DNA of 64,000 bases, from contig JARKIP010000011.1 in the NCBI GenBank assembly GCA_029990175.1, positions 22,604,001 to 22,668,000 on the forward strand. Reading direction: 5' to 3'. The DNA is from Petunia secreta (lineage: Eukaryota > Streptophyta > Magnoliopsida > Solanales > Solanaceae). Each line of letters starts with the position of its first letter. The first letter of the stretch is position 1. Under the pieces are notes generated by a model. That model was given only the letters and a program-made list of their open reading frames with translations, did no database searches and was not told the origin of the DNA. The position numbers and the translations under genes are program-made. Positions 44,742-55,956 of this stretch are shown here, piece after piece.

Positions 44742-45339
44742 TAAATTTGTCAATATTTCTAATTCCTATTGGTTCTCTTTTTGCGGGTTCTATAGATCTC
44801 TATCTTAGCTTTAGCTAAACCATTACAATGTTGTGGGTGTCTCTGTGTATTGAGAGCGTTTTAGGATTTTTCTTTTTTTAGTTCTTTTTTTTTTTTTTTT
44901 ATGTTTTTAAACAAAGCAGTGTCAAGTGTCAACTAGGGGTGACTATCGGCCCGGTTCGGGACTGGCACCGATAACCAGTTCCGGTCCGGTCCGGGCCAAG
45001 GGGAATTGCAAAACCGGCCTTACCGGTTCGGTCTCATCCGGTGTAAAATTCTTGAGCCGGAATGGAACCGACGACCAGTAGGCCGGTTTTTTTGGCCCGG
45101 ATCGGTCCGGTCCGTCCTGTTTTAATATATTTTTTAATTTTTTTTTTGTTTTTTTAAAGCAAATTGTATGAAAATTTAAAAAAAAACTGCTATAAAAATT
45201 ATTACGACAAACACTGAACAAACTTTGATAGATTGGAAAAGAAATATAAACATTTTATTGAAAATTCAAGAAATACATAATTCAAAAGACAAACTAGGAA
45301 ATTGAAAATTACATAGATATTCCCTGAACCATTTCTTCA

Positions 45340-45585
45340 ATCACGCAGATTAACATCCCCTCCTCGAGCAGCCCAATCGGTCTTATGTTGTTTTTCTAAC
45401 TGGGTCCTAAACTTTCCCGTCCCTCCACCAGTGTAAATTTGACACTCTCTCTAACAGAGGCTACATGTAGCTTTCTGAGTTTTAGTATCTTTTATAATAA
45501 ATTTCCAAACTTCAGAACGACCTCTTCGTTCCGCAAGTTGTGATTCACTAGGACCGAGAGCAGCGGGAGTTTGATTTTCAGCCAT
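45340..45585 (-). pseudogene. second BED zinc-finger fragment inside the hAT element
   Basis: From a start at 45585 the frame reads an N-terminal tail, then a BED-like finger (ATCSLC, then TGKFRTQLEKQHKTDW) interrupted by a stop after the second Cys. It corresponds to the N-terminus of a hAT transposase and is followed by no core. Confidence 0.6.
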
Positions 45586-46444
45586 TACAATTATTTGGAC
45601 TTTGGAACAAATTTAGAAAATAGCCTTTGAAAGTAATTTGAGAGATAAATTGATAGAAAGTGATGAATTGTGTGATATAATAATAAATAATAGGGTATAT
45701 ATAGATAAAAATAGGTTGAGGGGAGGGGCGTTTAGGGCGGGTGGTAGGCAAAAATAGCCGTTTTTGGCCGTTGGCCAACAACTATATTTGAAAGAGAGCC
45801 GTTGGCCCAAATTTTGAAACTGCCGGCCCGGTCTGGTCTGGCAGTCGGCTCATATATATTTTTATTTTATTTTTGTTTTTGTTTTTTCTTTGTGTTTTAT
45901 TTAAAGTGATGGATAATTTGAAAATATAACAAAAAAATATTATCAACTTTGTATATATATATTTGGAATGTTTAGTTTATTTCAATGTTTAAAGTTTAAA
46001 CTTAGAATTAAAAACTTGTAGTATTTTTCGAACTTTGAATTAATTGAAATTTTTGAAGTGATGATTCAAACCTTGAATTAATTTGACAAGTTCAAACTTT
46101 TGAATTAATTTGTTAAGTTCAAAGTGCAAACTTTGAATTAATTTTATAAAATCAAATTTGAACTAATTTAGAAACTAGTAATTAATAGTAGTATTTTTGC
46201 GCAAACGATAAATTAAAAATAAAAAATATGAAGATAATAGTTGTGATGGTATTCCAAGACTTTGAGCACTTTTATTGAATTGTTTAAGACATAAGTAGTG
46301 CAATACATACTACAATAGCTAAACTTTCAAACTTGTAATTTCAAAATTATGATTTAGAAAATTACATTCTTTTAAATATACTAGCTAATTTCTTGATTAT
46401 AGTCGTAGGCTTTTCTTTAGGAACTGGTTGTTATTGTTCTTGTT

Positions 46445-46445
<1 letters not shown>

Positions 46446-46523
<78 letters not shown>

Positions 46524-46575
46524 TTCTTCTTCTTCTTCTTCTTCTTCTTCTTCTTCTTCTTCTTCTTCTTCTTCT
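46446..46575 (+). repeat. compound microsatellite (CAT)~25 (TTC)~17
   Basis: An uninterrupted CAT/ATC run to about 46522, then TTC to 46575. It gives artificial poly-Met, poly-Ile, poly-Lys and poly-Phe frames; none is a gene. Confidence 0.97.
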
Positions 46576-46639
46576 GTTTGACTCCTTTCTTCACTTGTTC
46601 CGTCGCTCAAAATTTGATCGAAATATGCGTTGCCTTTTT

Positions 46640-48725
46640 GCTTAGTAAGTTCTGGTAGACCAAATTTTCTTCGCTCTGCTCTGATCCAATCCCTGAATAA
46701 AACTCATGTCTCCATTGCCTCTTCATTCAACGAATATCTGTGATTTCTAGTTTGAAATCTTCCTTGGCTAAAAGCGCTTTTCTGATGCAACTGATGAAGC
46801 TTGAATTGTTAATATATCTCGGGCCATTTTTGAAAGAATTGGAAATTGCGATTCTTGATTCTTCCAATAACCCAACAAATCATGATTTCCAAAGTTTTTA
46901 AGTTTCTTTGGATATTGAATTAAATACACTTGGAACTCGTTGTATTCCTCCCCGTACTCGTCCTGTTCTGAAGCAACTTTTCATCAAGTCCCCGCATGCC
47001 TTTTGCTCATTTGAGAAGAACTTTCACCGGTGGATAGTATTGGTTCAGTTGGTGTAGAAGTATCTGCCCAAGCTCTATACTTTGCAAAACCAGCCACGGT
47101 ATCTACATAAACTTTAGCAATAACATCTTCTACGCTTGGAAATCCATTAGCCGCAATTTCAGTTTCTGTAATTTCTGAATTTGCATATATTTCTCTAACA
47201 AGTCGTTCAGTTAACTTAATTTTAAAAGCATGATGCAACATAGAAGCAATGTAAAAAAGAGAAGGAATTGGGTAAAAATATTTTCTAAAATTTTCAATCA
47301 TAGCCTCTACAGCCACTTTATATACTTCATATTGCTTATATACTTTCAATAATTCTGATATTCCAGCTATATAATATAACATGGTAGGAGTAGTTGGATA
47401 ATATTGTCCGAAATTTTTTAAAGTAGCTTGATAAATTTTTTGTAAAAACTGAAGGAGATATTGAACAAGTTGCCAATCCTCTTCTTTAAGGTGATAGATT
47501 TCCATAAAATGTTTATTATACATTTGAGAAATAAGTACTCTATATTTGTAAGCGACACTCAATGCTTCATATAAAGTGTTCCATCTAGTACCGACTTCCT
47601 TTGGGACTCTCCTAATTGGCATTCCTAATTCTATACATTTTTTTCCCATTCTCTTCTTCTTTCTTGGTTTTTATTTCTGAAAATATAAGTAATAGCTATT
47701 TTCACCTTTTTTATAATGTCGTTAAACAAGTCAAGACCATCTTTTACTACTAAGTTGTAAATATGACATGCACACCTAACATGAAAATATTCCTCAAAAA
47801 GGGGGAGGGAGGGGTTTCAAAATAGGTTTTAAGTTTCTAAGTGCTTCTGTGTTGTTTGTAGCATTATCTACCGTAATACTAAAAACTTTGATAGTTAAAC
47901 AATACGTACGACAAATTGATGAAACTTTATTACAAATATAATTTCTCATGTGTGGTTCATCAACAATTTTATGAGCAATAATATGTTTTTGAAATACCCA
48001 ATCTAGATATATTTAATGAACAGTAACTGTAATATAATCACATACATTAGTAGAACAACCCATATTCGTAGTAAGAAATACTCTAGTATAAAAAATATCA
48101 AATAAATATCGCAAATAATCTTGATATTCGTTCTTATATTTAATAATATCATTTTTAACAATAGTTCTTGGAAAACCATGATAAGAGGGATTATATATAG
48201 ACTGAACATAACGAACAAAATCAGTAGAAGAAAGAAAACTATAAGGTAAACCCTCGACCGCAACTAGTTTAGCAATATCTTCCCTATCCCTTTGTTTATT
48301 ATAAGTAAGAAGCCCTCCTGTTGTTTGGTTAATTTTTGTTCGGGTACCCGAAGATTCATCATGCGTTATTCCCCCATGTTCGGTCCCTAAATATATACCC
48401 CCCGCTCGCATTGACCATTCTTTAGGATGTTTCTTTTGTAAGTGGGTCCTAATTTTACCTGTCCCACCATCATTACCTTCGGTTTTAGAAACCCACTCCA
48501 TTTCACAAAGCCCACATACAGCCGTCTGCGTTTCAACTTTCTTTGTTGCAAATTCTCACACCTCATATCTATCCTTACGTTTAACCGGTACTCTAGTAAG
48601 AGGTACAGGAGGCAAGTCAGACTGAATTTCAGGTGGACTAGCTTGATATTCATGTGTTTCTTCTAAATTAACCCCATTTTGATAGCCATATTGTGCTTCT
48701 AACAATTCATGATCAAGTATACTAT
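46640..48725 (-). pseudogene. hAT transposase (BED zinc finger type), broken
   Basis: Minus-strand pieces: BED finger (CGLC...GKIRTHLQKKHPKEW, about 48560-48410), core parts, TVDNATNN (about 47870), GTRWNTLYEAL (about 47600) and the C-terminal dimerisation signature (LGYWKNQESQFPILSKMARD, SSVASEKRF, about 46850-46760). Stops and frame shifts occur after the BED start, after 48013 and after SEKRF. The first catalytic Asp region reads TTNMG, so the acidic residue is lost. hAT transposases cut and paste DNA with 8-bp duplications, which fits the element borders. Confidence 0.82.
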
Positions 48726-49563
48726 TAGCGCTAGCATCATGATAATATTAAAAATCATCTATGTGGGTGAACAGACTAGAACTACCAGTAATTTCTTTAC
48801 CCCTATTTCCTTGACGACCACGTGCCCGCCCCTCACTACTAGTTCCAATTGAACCTCTTTGAGATATAATAATAGCAAATAAAAATAAATATATGACCAA
48901 AAAATTATAAAAGAGTAGAAAGTAGGAACGACCAACCAAATATATCCGTATAATTGAGGTAAAGTTGAAACTTGAGCCTTCACTTCAATTAATTAGTTGA
49001 ATACTTGATAATCGAAAAATTGTAAAAATAGCCAAATTGATATTTCAACCAAGTAGCTCCTCTAATTAACCCAATACTTGATACTTGAAAACTTCATCAA
49101 ATAGCCAAATATAACTTTGATAGTAACTCCAATTAAAACTTGATAAAGTACCTAAATGGTAGATTTTAACAAATAGCCAAAGTAGCAAAATAGCAATATC
49201 GTAGAGAATTGGAAGATCTGTATGAAAAATATGATAAAATAATGAGGTGTTTATAGGAAAAAAATAGTTAGGGGTGGTTATGGTGTGGTAGAGGGGTGAA
49301 AATTGCCGTTGGACAACGGCTAGGAGGTCAAAAGAGACGTTGCCAACGGCTGGAAAATCTGCTTTTTTTTTTGGGCCGATCCGATACGGTCTGGCCGATT
49401 CCGGTCCAATTTTGTACCGGTCCATCCGTCGAAAATCAATGGGCCGTTTTTTAACCGAATTTTGGGGCTTGTTTGGGTTTTTGGTCCATTCACAACCGGC
49501 CCGAGCCGGTTTCCAGCTCAAATCGGCTTAGTCCGGTCGGAGCCGGACCATTAGCCACCCTTA

Positions 49564-49790
49564 GTGTCAACTGATACTATTTACTCAATGCGACTTTGTT
49601 ACCGTTTCTAGCAGTATTGCCCTCTCATGTAAGCCTAAAGTTTTCCATCGTACAATATTAAAAATGGATAGTATTTTTTTTTTTAAAAAACACTATCAGC
49701 AGTGAAAATTTCATCTCTACATATCCTTGATTAGGACTATGTTATATTGCATCATCATTGGTAGATAGTCTATTAATTATAGAAACTAGG
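49564..49790 (+). repeat. short flank copy B (middle copy, truncated)
   Basis: Continues flank A1 into the first 200 bp of flank B (GCGACTTTGTTACCG onward), then diverges. The rest of B and the PP2C gene are missing here. Confidence 0.8.
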
Positions 49791-50157
49791 GTGCATTGGC
49801 TAAAAAATCCCTGCAATGAAGAAAAATAAGAGAATAACCTCCAAAGTCTTAAAAATTGAATGCATAACCCTTTAATTCTTTAATGACCTTTTAACATTAA
49901 TGATCTTACCTAAGTTCTCAAGTCTTAAACCCCCCGCCCTAAGTTATAAAAACAACACTTCGATCTACTATATAAACATTATTATTTTCCTAAAATAGAA
50001 AAAAAATAATTAAATCTCCCACCAAAATCCCTACTCTCCATTTACCTTCTTCTTCCCACCAAGCTTTACCGCCCAAAACCACCAGTGCCTTCAATTGCTG
50101 CTTGAGCTTCATTTTTTGCTCCATTTCACTTATCAAAAATTCCACCAGCGCGCAGCG
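49791..50157. other. junction sequence between flank copies, no gene recognised
   Basis: A unique-looking stretch that ends at the start of flank A2. Short Pro/Lys-type reading only. Confidence 0.4.
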
Positions 50158-53100
50158 TTGAAATCCAGATTTTTATAGTACTTTAGTAAGTTATTCGCTT
50201 CTTTATATTTTGACACCACTAATGAAATCTTGAGTACGCCATTGTTCAAGATTCTTGTTGATTGTGCAGAATTGTAGTATATATATTTGGGTTATGTTTT
50301 TCTCAAGCGTTTGTATATCATGAGGAGTTCGTTACACATATTCTCAAACTAAGCTCTATATATTAACCAAATTTTTAAGATTAAATTTCATCAATAATGA
50401 AAACATTAACTATCGGTATAATTCACATAAATAAAAATCGCCATAAAATTCATCAACTTGTCATTGAAATTTACAACTAAACTGTAGCATAAGCTAAAAT
50501 TGCCAAATATACACATTATCAAATTATCAAATACGATTTCAAGTTACTACCATCTTTATATTCTAATGGTTTTTTATTTTATGTTTGGAAATTTAGTCAG
50601 TACTCCATCCGTTCCACTTTATGTGAACATATTTTCTCTTTAGTTTGTTAAAAAAAGAACGATCACTTTCTAAACTAGGAAACAATTTAAGTCCAAATTT
50701 ATCACGGTACCCTTAATGAAATAAATTCTAGCCACACAAATAGATAACTCATTTTAGACCGCAAATTCTAAAAGTCTCAATTTCTTTATTAAACTTTGTG
50801 TCAAGTCCAACAGGTTCACATAAATTGAAACACATGAAACATTTTAGATATTGATCGCATTTGTTTTTAAATCACAAGTTTTAAAAGTCTTCATTTCTTT
50901 ATTAAACTTTTGCGTCAAATTTTATAGGTTCACATATATTGAAACACATGGAATATTTTAATTATCAATGGCATTTGTTTTTAATTTGATGTAGTTTCCG
51001 TACATTAGTTTTTAAGGCATTGAGGTGGAACTAATTCCGTACAAAATCCTCAAAGATAAGAAGCAGCATACAAATGAATTCTTTTATAGGATATCTGGCG
51101 CATGTAGAACAGATTTATTATTGGAGTACATTTAGATAATTGGACCAACCATATGATAGTCCATCAAGTTAAAGAATATGTATAAAAAGGATTCTGATTA
51201 GGTATATTCTTGAGGTGTAAAAGGTCCTCTCTTTTTGGATAGATCCAATGAGTCATATCTCCCATCATGCAACCATACTCCATGAATCCACCTTAGTTTC
51301 CTAGCTTTGGCATAATTTGACAACTATAAATAATCTGATCTGGTGCATAATAATGCACATTTTAATTCAAATCATAAAACTTTAGGATAACATTATTATT
51401 AGTAGCCACTACTAGTTCTCAACTTTGTATATATGGGCAGCTTGTTCATATCCTACTCATCCAATGAGGATTATTCGAGAAATGAATAAATGTTTGCCGA
51501 AATTAAAAAATTTAAGTTGAAAAGAGGAATGATATATGTAATGTCTATCCTTATGATTAGTTGCTTCTATATGCCATTTGCATTATTGAGTTTGTGAACG
51601 TCATGTTTTATTTTCCTTTTTGTACATTAGAAAAAATTGAGAAACATAATCTTAATTATTTCCTAGTAAGATAAAGGAGATGCTGGATATAATTTCTATT
51701 AATAGCCTATTCGGCCAAGCTTTTCATAAGCCAAAAGTACTTTTTTTCAAGAAAAAAGTGCTTTTCAAGAAATTTTAGGTGTTTGGCCAAAAGAAAAAAA
51801 ATGCTTTTGAGAAGAAGCAGAAGCAGTTTTTTTGCTGTTTGGGAGAAACTACAAATTTTTGCTTCTCCCCAGAAGCAGAATCAGATGCAGTTTACTAATT
51901 TTTTAAGAGAGTAATATCCTTACCAAAATATTTATTTAACATATTAATTTTAATTATTTTAACCAATATATCTCTCAAATATAAATAAAATATTGTTTCC
52001 GCTTCTATTTATTGGTTTAACTTTATTCCTAGTGATTAAAAACTATAGTATATTTTTTTTATTTTTTATTTTTTCACTAAATTAATTGAAAATAAAATAA
52101 ATAAATTAAGTCCTTCATAAAAAATACTTAAATATTTTGTACATTTAAGATATACTAGTCTTTCGCACGCGCCACGCGCGTGAGGCCCATAGATATAGAT
52201 AAAATAACTTTTAAATATACATTAATATTACCATAAAATGTGTTTGAGTTATAAAAGAGTATATGTTGGTGACTATTATTTGAGTAGTCCATCAGTTTCC
52301 CGATCGACAATGGCTTCTGAATGTTATATGTTTACTTGACAAAAAGATTTCTTAATGTATTGTCATAGCTAAACTTTTCTAAAAATAATACAAGCGCAAG
52401 TATGCACCTAAATAGAAATATTGCTATCAGAAACCATGATAAAATGAAGATAAATTTTTAACTCGTGATATGAATGTACTTCTAGATTGTCATGAAGGGT
52501 AGAAAGTGGTTGAATAGACAGATAAATGTCTAATTATATTGTCTAATATGTCAAAGTTATATACTACTAATAAATGTCTAATTATATTGTCTAACATGTC
52601 AAAGTTATATGCTACTAACTTATTATTTTCTACCTATCACGTGCAAAATTATTTCAAACCATGAGAATCTAATAAGGACAAAAAAGGAAAGTAAAAAATG
52701 CGAAGAGATTAAAGTTATCTCAGTAAAATTAAGTCAATTGTCACTCTCCATCTCGATGATGGCAAGCATCTCTTGTATCCCGCATGGAAATGTCATCTTT
52801 CTCTAGATTGAAAAAACTAAAGAAATAGAAGATGATAGAACAAAAGGCTATTGATGACGTAATTAAGTACTCTTAGGCAAAAAGATTGAAGTATGCATTG
52901 TGTTGAATGTTGATATTAATTAAGAGGAGGGATAGACTTAACGGCATGACAGTAGGACACGTGAAAAAGGAAGTGTCGAGTAAATCTTAGATGTAAAACT
53001 CATTTTTTCGCATTAATCATAGAACACTTTGAACATTTGTATTTTATGAAAAACATTGCATTTGTAAAAGTTACTTGTTGAAAGTGATACATGAATCTTA

Positions 53101-53650
53101 ATAAAAACAATTAAACTTGTATACTCTGAATATTACAAATACATGTATCTTAATAGTTCTATGAAAATCCCAATATATAATTCAAAATTTCAAGACTAAC
53201 CCTATAACTAAACTTGTATATACTAAAATCAAAGGCATTATTTAGTTTTTGAATGGTAAAATGGTCGTTTACTTTTTGCTATAGGGATTGGCTCTTTTAG
53301 AATAGTATAATTAGTTGCATACTAAATCTTTGTCATTTCTCGTAATCTGATATTCAAAAATACTTCTTGTGAAGATTATCCAAACATAATTTTTTTATAA
53401 AAGCACTTTTTAAATGAGTTGGCCAAACACAAACTGTTTAATTTTTAAAAGTACTTATTTCAAATATACTTCTAACAAAAGTACTTTTCAATAAGGAGAT
53501 TCTAATTCCTATTGGTTCTCTTTTTGCGGGTTCTATAGATCTATATCTTAGCTTTAGCTAAACCATTACAATGTTGTGTGTGTGTATTGAGTACGTGTTA
53601 GGATTTTTCTTTTTTTATTTTTATTTTTATTTTTTTATAACAAAACAGTG
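50158..53650 (+). repeat. flank copy A2
   Basis: Uninterrupted counterpart of A1, apart from its own insertion at 52154-53310. It shows the empty sites for the three large elements in A1. No gene found. Confidence 0.88.
52154..53310. mobile_element. copy-specific insertion of about 1.16 kb with short inverted ends
   Basis: Absent from flank A1 (site near 44510). Ends TATACTAGTC... and ...AATAGTATA are short inverted repeats with TA-type flanks. The left end has a GC-rich CACGCGCCACGCGCGTG, otherwise AT-rich. A 65-codon frame (52609-52806) has no motif. A Tc1/mariner-like non-autonomous element is possible; class not certain. Confidence 0.55.
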
Positions 53651-53654
53651 TCAA

Positions 53655-55756
53655 GTGTCACCTGATACTATTACTCAACACGACTTTGTTACAGTTTCTA
53701 GCAGTATTGTCCTCTCATGTAAGGCTAAAGTTTTCTATCGTACAATATTAAAAATGAATTGTATTATATTTTTTTTTAAAACACTATCAGCGGTGAAAAT
53801 TTCATCTCTCCATATCCTTGATTAGGACTATGTTATATTGCTTCATCATTGGTGGATAGCCTATTAATTATAGAAACTATGTATCATTTGATTTTCCTCC
53901 ACAAGATAAAGAAAAGACTAAGTTTAAAGGGAAAAAAAGAATGACGACATTTGGTTATAATTAGATCAAATTCCTGATAAGTTTTCAAAGATTTGAAAGG
54001 GCATCTTCAAGTATTTGTTTTATTCAATTTATCATTTCCTATGAATTAATTAAAGTGTCATCACGAAATTATATACTACGTAGTTTATATTTTCTCGGTT
54101 TAAAGCTTCTCAAAATTCGGCTCTGACGCCATTTGTTCCAAACCCTTTGGTTCCTCCAATCATGGGTAGCTATTTATACTTTTTGTTTCTAAATACAGAT
54201 ATTACATGACAAGATCCTAACATGTTGGAAGGAGACTTTACATTAGAAAATTACTAACATTCTAAACAAATGGTTCTAAAAGTCAATGTCCAACTTGTCC
54301 AATAATTCTTTGGGTTTACTTAACAGCTTCGTCAACCTGAACCTCCTTTGATTTTCGTAATAATTGTCTTATAATTTAAATTTCAAAGGTTGAGATTTAT
54401 GTAACTAAGCAAGTGCCTTAACTATGATTAATTTGTGCAGTTGAAAAAAAAAATTAATTCTCACTAACTTTAGGAAAAAATTGAAAACAAAAAAAAAATT
54501 ACAACAATATTCTTTAGGCAGACATAAATGGCTATATCAACTAAACTATACATTGTTTGACCCCCAAAAAAAAGTGAGCAAAAAAACTAAAACCTAATGT
54601 ATTTCTTCAGCACTTTTGTTTCGAAGTTGGGGTAATTCTGCACCTACTTTGCTTAAGACTAATTAATACTCTAAGATATTGACTACATCGATCGATATTT
54701 GGCGGAAGACAAAAATTGAGGCAAATTGGAGGGTCTTGATAGAAAATTTGGGAGATGATGCATGTTTCTTATCAAAGCTTGAGAGATTTATATTTGGAAC
54801 TGTTCAGTCCTTAATAATAGCTAAAAAAGTTGCTTAATTATTAATATAAATTTGAACTGTTTGATATTTAAACAGACAAGTGCTACACATTTCAAATAAA
54901 GTTAGGGAAATAGAGAGGAAAAATATGGTTTTTCCGAAGGTCAGACATAATATTTTAAATCCCCTCCGTCCATTTTATATATCAACCAGGGATGGGCACT
55001 ATTCGGATTAAACCGAAAAAACCAAACCGAACTGAAGTAGTTTTTTAATTTGGTTTGAATTTTTAAATAATTGGTTTGGATTGGATTGGATTGAGAATAT
55101 GAAAACTTTGGAGTTTTGGTTTGGTTTCGGATTTCAAATCATAGAAACCAAAAAAACCGAAATATATATATACACACACACAAAGAAAGGCTCTCATATT
55201 ATCTCTTAACCTAAACTTGTTTAAGGGTTTTAGAGTTTGAATATTTCAATACTTTATGCCATCAATTATTTTACCTCTTTGTATTATAGTATAATACGTG
55301 TAAAGCTTTCATCAAAAGTTTCAATCAGTTTTTACCTCTTGAATGGTAAGATCTCCTTTTACTTAGGATTCATGTTCTCTCTTTATCTAGAATTATGGTT
55401 TAGATTTAATGTTTAATATTTTGACTTGTATTTATATTCTTTCAAGTATTTCATTTTAAAGTTTGTCTTATATGACAAAACTGAAAAAACTGAAAACTAA
55501 ACCGAAAAAAAACCGAATCGAAAAGAGAAAAACCGAACCAAACCAAATTTATTTTGGATTGGATTGAAGTTTTTTTAAAATCGAAAACCGAAAAATCGAA
55601 ATCGAATAGTTAAAAACCGAACCGAAAAACCGAATGCCCACCCCTAATATCAACCGTTCGACCAAAAGTACTCAAATTAGGTTACATATAGTTTTACTTT
55701 GTTTAACTGAATCATTACTTCGAGAAATTCTTTAATCTTTATAGTATATTAAAGGA
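53655..55756 (+). repeat. flank copy B2
   Basis: Counterpart of 21109-23640. Carries its own hAT MITE (54987-55646) and is cut at 55756 by a larger hAT element, while lacking the two MITEs of copy B1. Confidence 0.85.
54987..55646. mobile_element. hAT-type MITE with AACCGA subterminal repeats, 660 bp
   Basis: Ends CAGGGATGGGCAC and the complement of ATGCCCACCCCTA, with a perfect 8-bp duplication ATATCAAC (54979-54986, 55647-55654). Both ends are full of AACCGA/AACCAAA repeats. The paralogous copy at about 23470-23485 has no insertion. Confidence 0.9.
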
Positions 55757-55956
55757 CAGAGGCGGACCCAGGATTTCAACTCAGTGGGGGCACCATTATA
55801 CTTGACATAGATATACCACTTACATGACATAATTTTTGACATACAACGTACTCTTTAAAAATTGAATGGTTATTGATAACTTGTCAACAAAGTGTAAACT
55901 TCGACTATCAAATATTATTAAAAATAAATACTAATATAACAAAAGTACATCATCAT

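Larger units (their letters stand above)
30945..49563 (+). repeat. flank copy A1, interrupted by three insertions
   Basis: The pieces 30945-31806, 34502-34635, 43310-44933 align in order with 50158-53650. The gaps are exactly the three elements 31807-34501, 34636-43309 and 44934-49563, each with its own target duplication. No host gene is seen in this flank. Confidence 0.88.
44934..49563 (-). mobile_element. hAT element of BED/RICESLEEPER type, degraded, 4630 bp
   Basis: Ends TAGGGGTGACTATCGGCCCG and the complement of ...CCGGACCATTAGCCACCCTTA (imperfect inverted repeats), with a perfect 8-bp duplication GTGTCAAC (44926-44933, 49564-49571). The empty site is at about 53648-53660. The subterminal parts are rich in CCGGTCCGG-like repeats. 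The subterminal region near 49270-49390 recurs at 45720-45850, and there are two separate BED zinc-finger fragments, so the element seems composite. Confidence 0.88.

Noticed and set aside
44934..45240. Minus-strand frame rich in Gly/Pro/Arg in the hAT end
   Set aside because: Produced by CCGGTCCGG-type subterminal repeats; no domain.
46397..46658. Open frames with poly-Met/Lys and poly-Ile/Phe
   Set aside because: Artefacts of the CAT/TTC microsatellite read on both strands.
52154..53310. Helitron as the class of this insertion
   Set aside because: No clear TC start, CTRR end or 3' hairpin at the borders, and short inverted ends are present instead.
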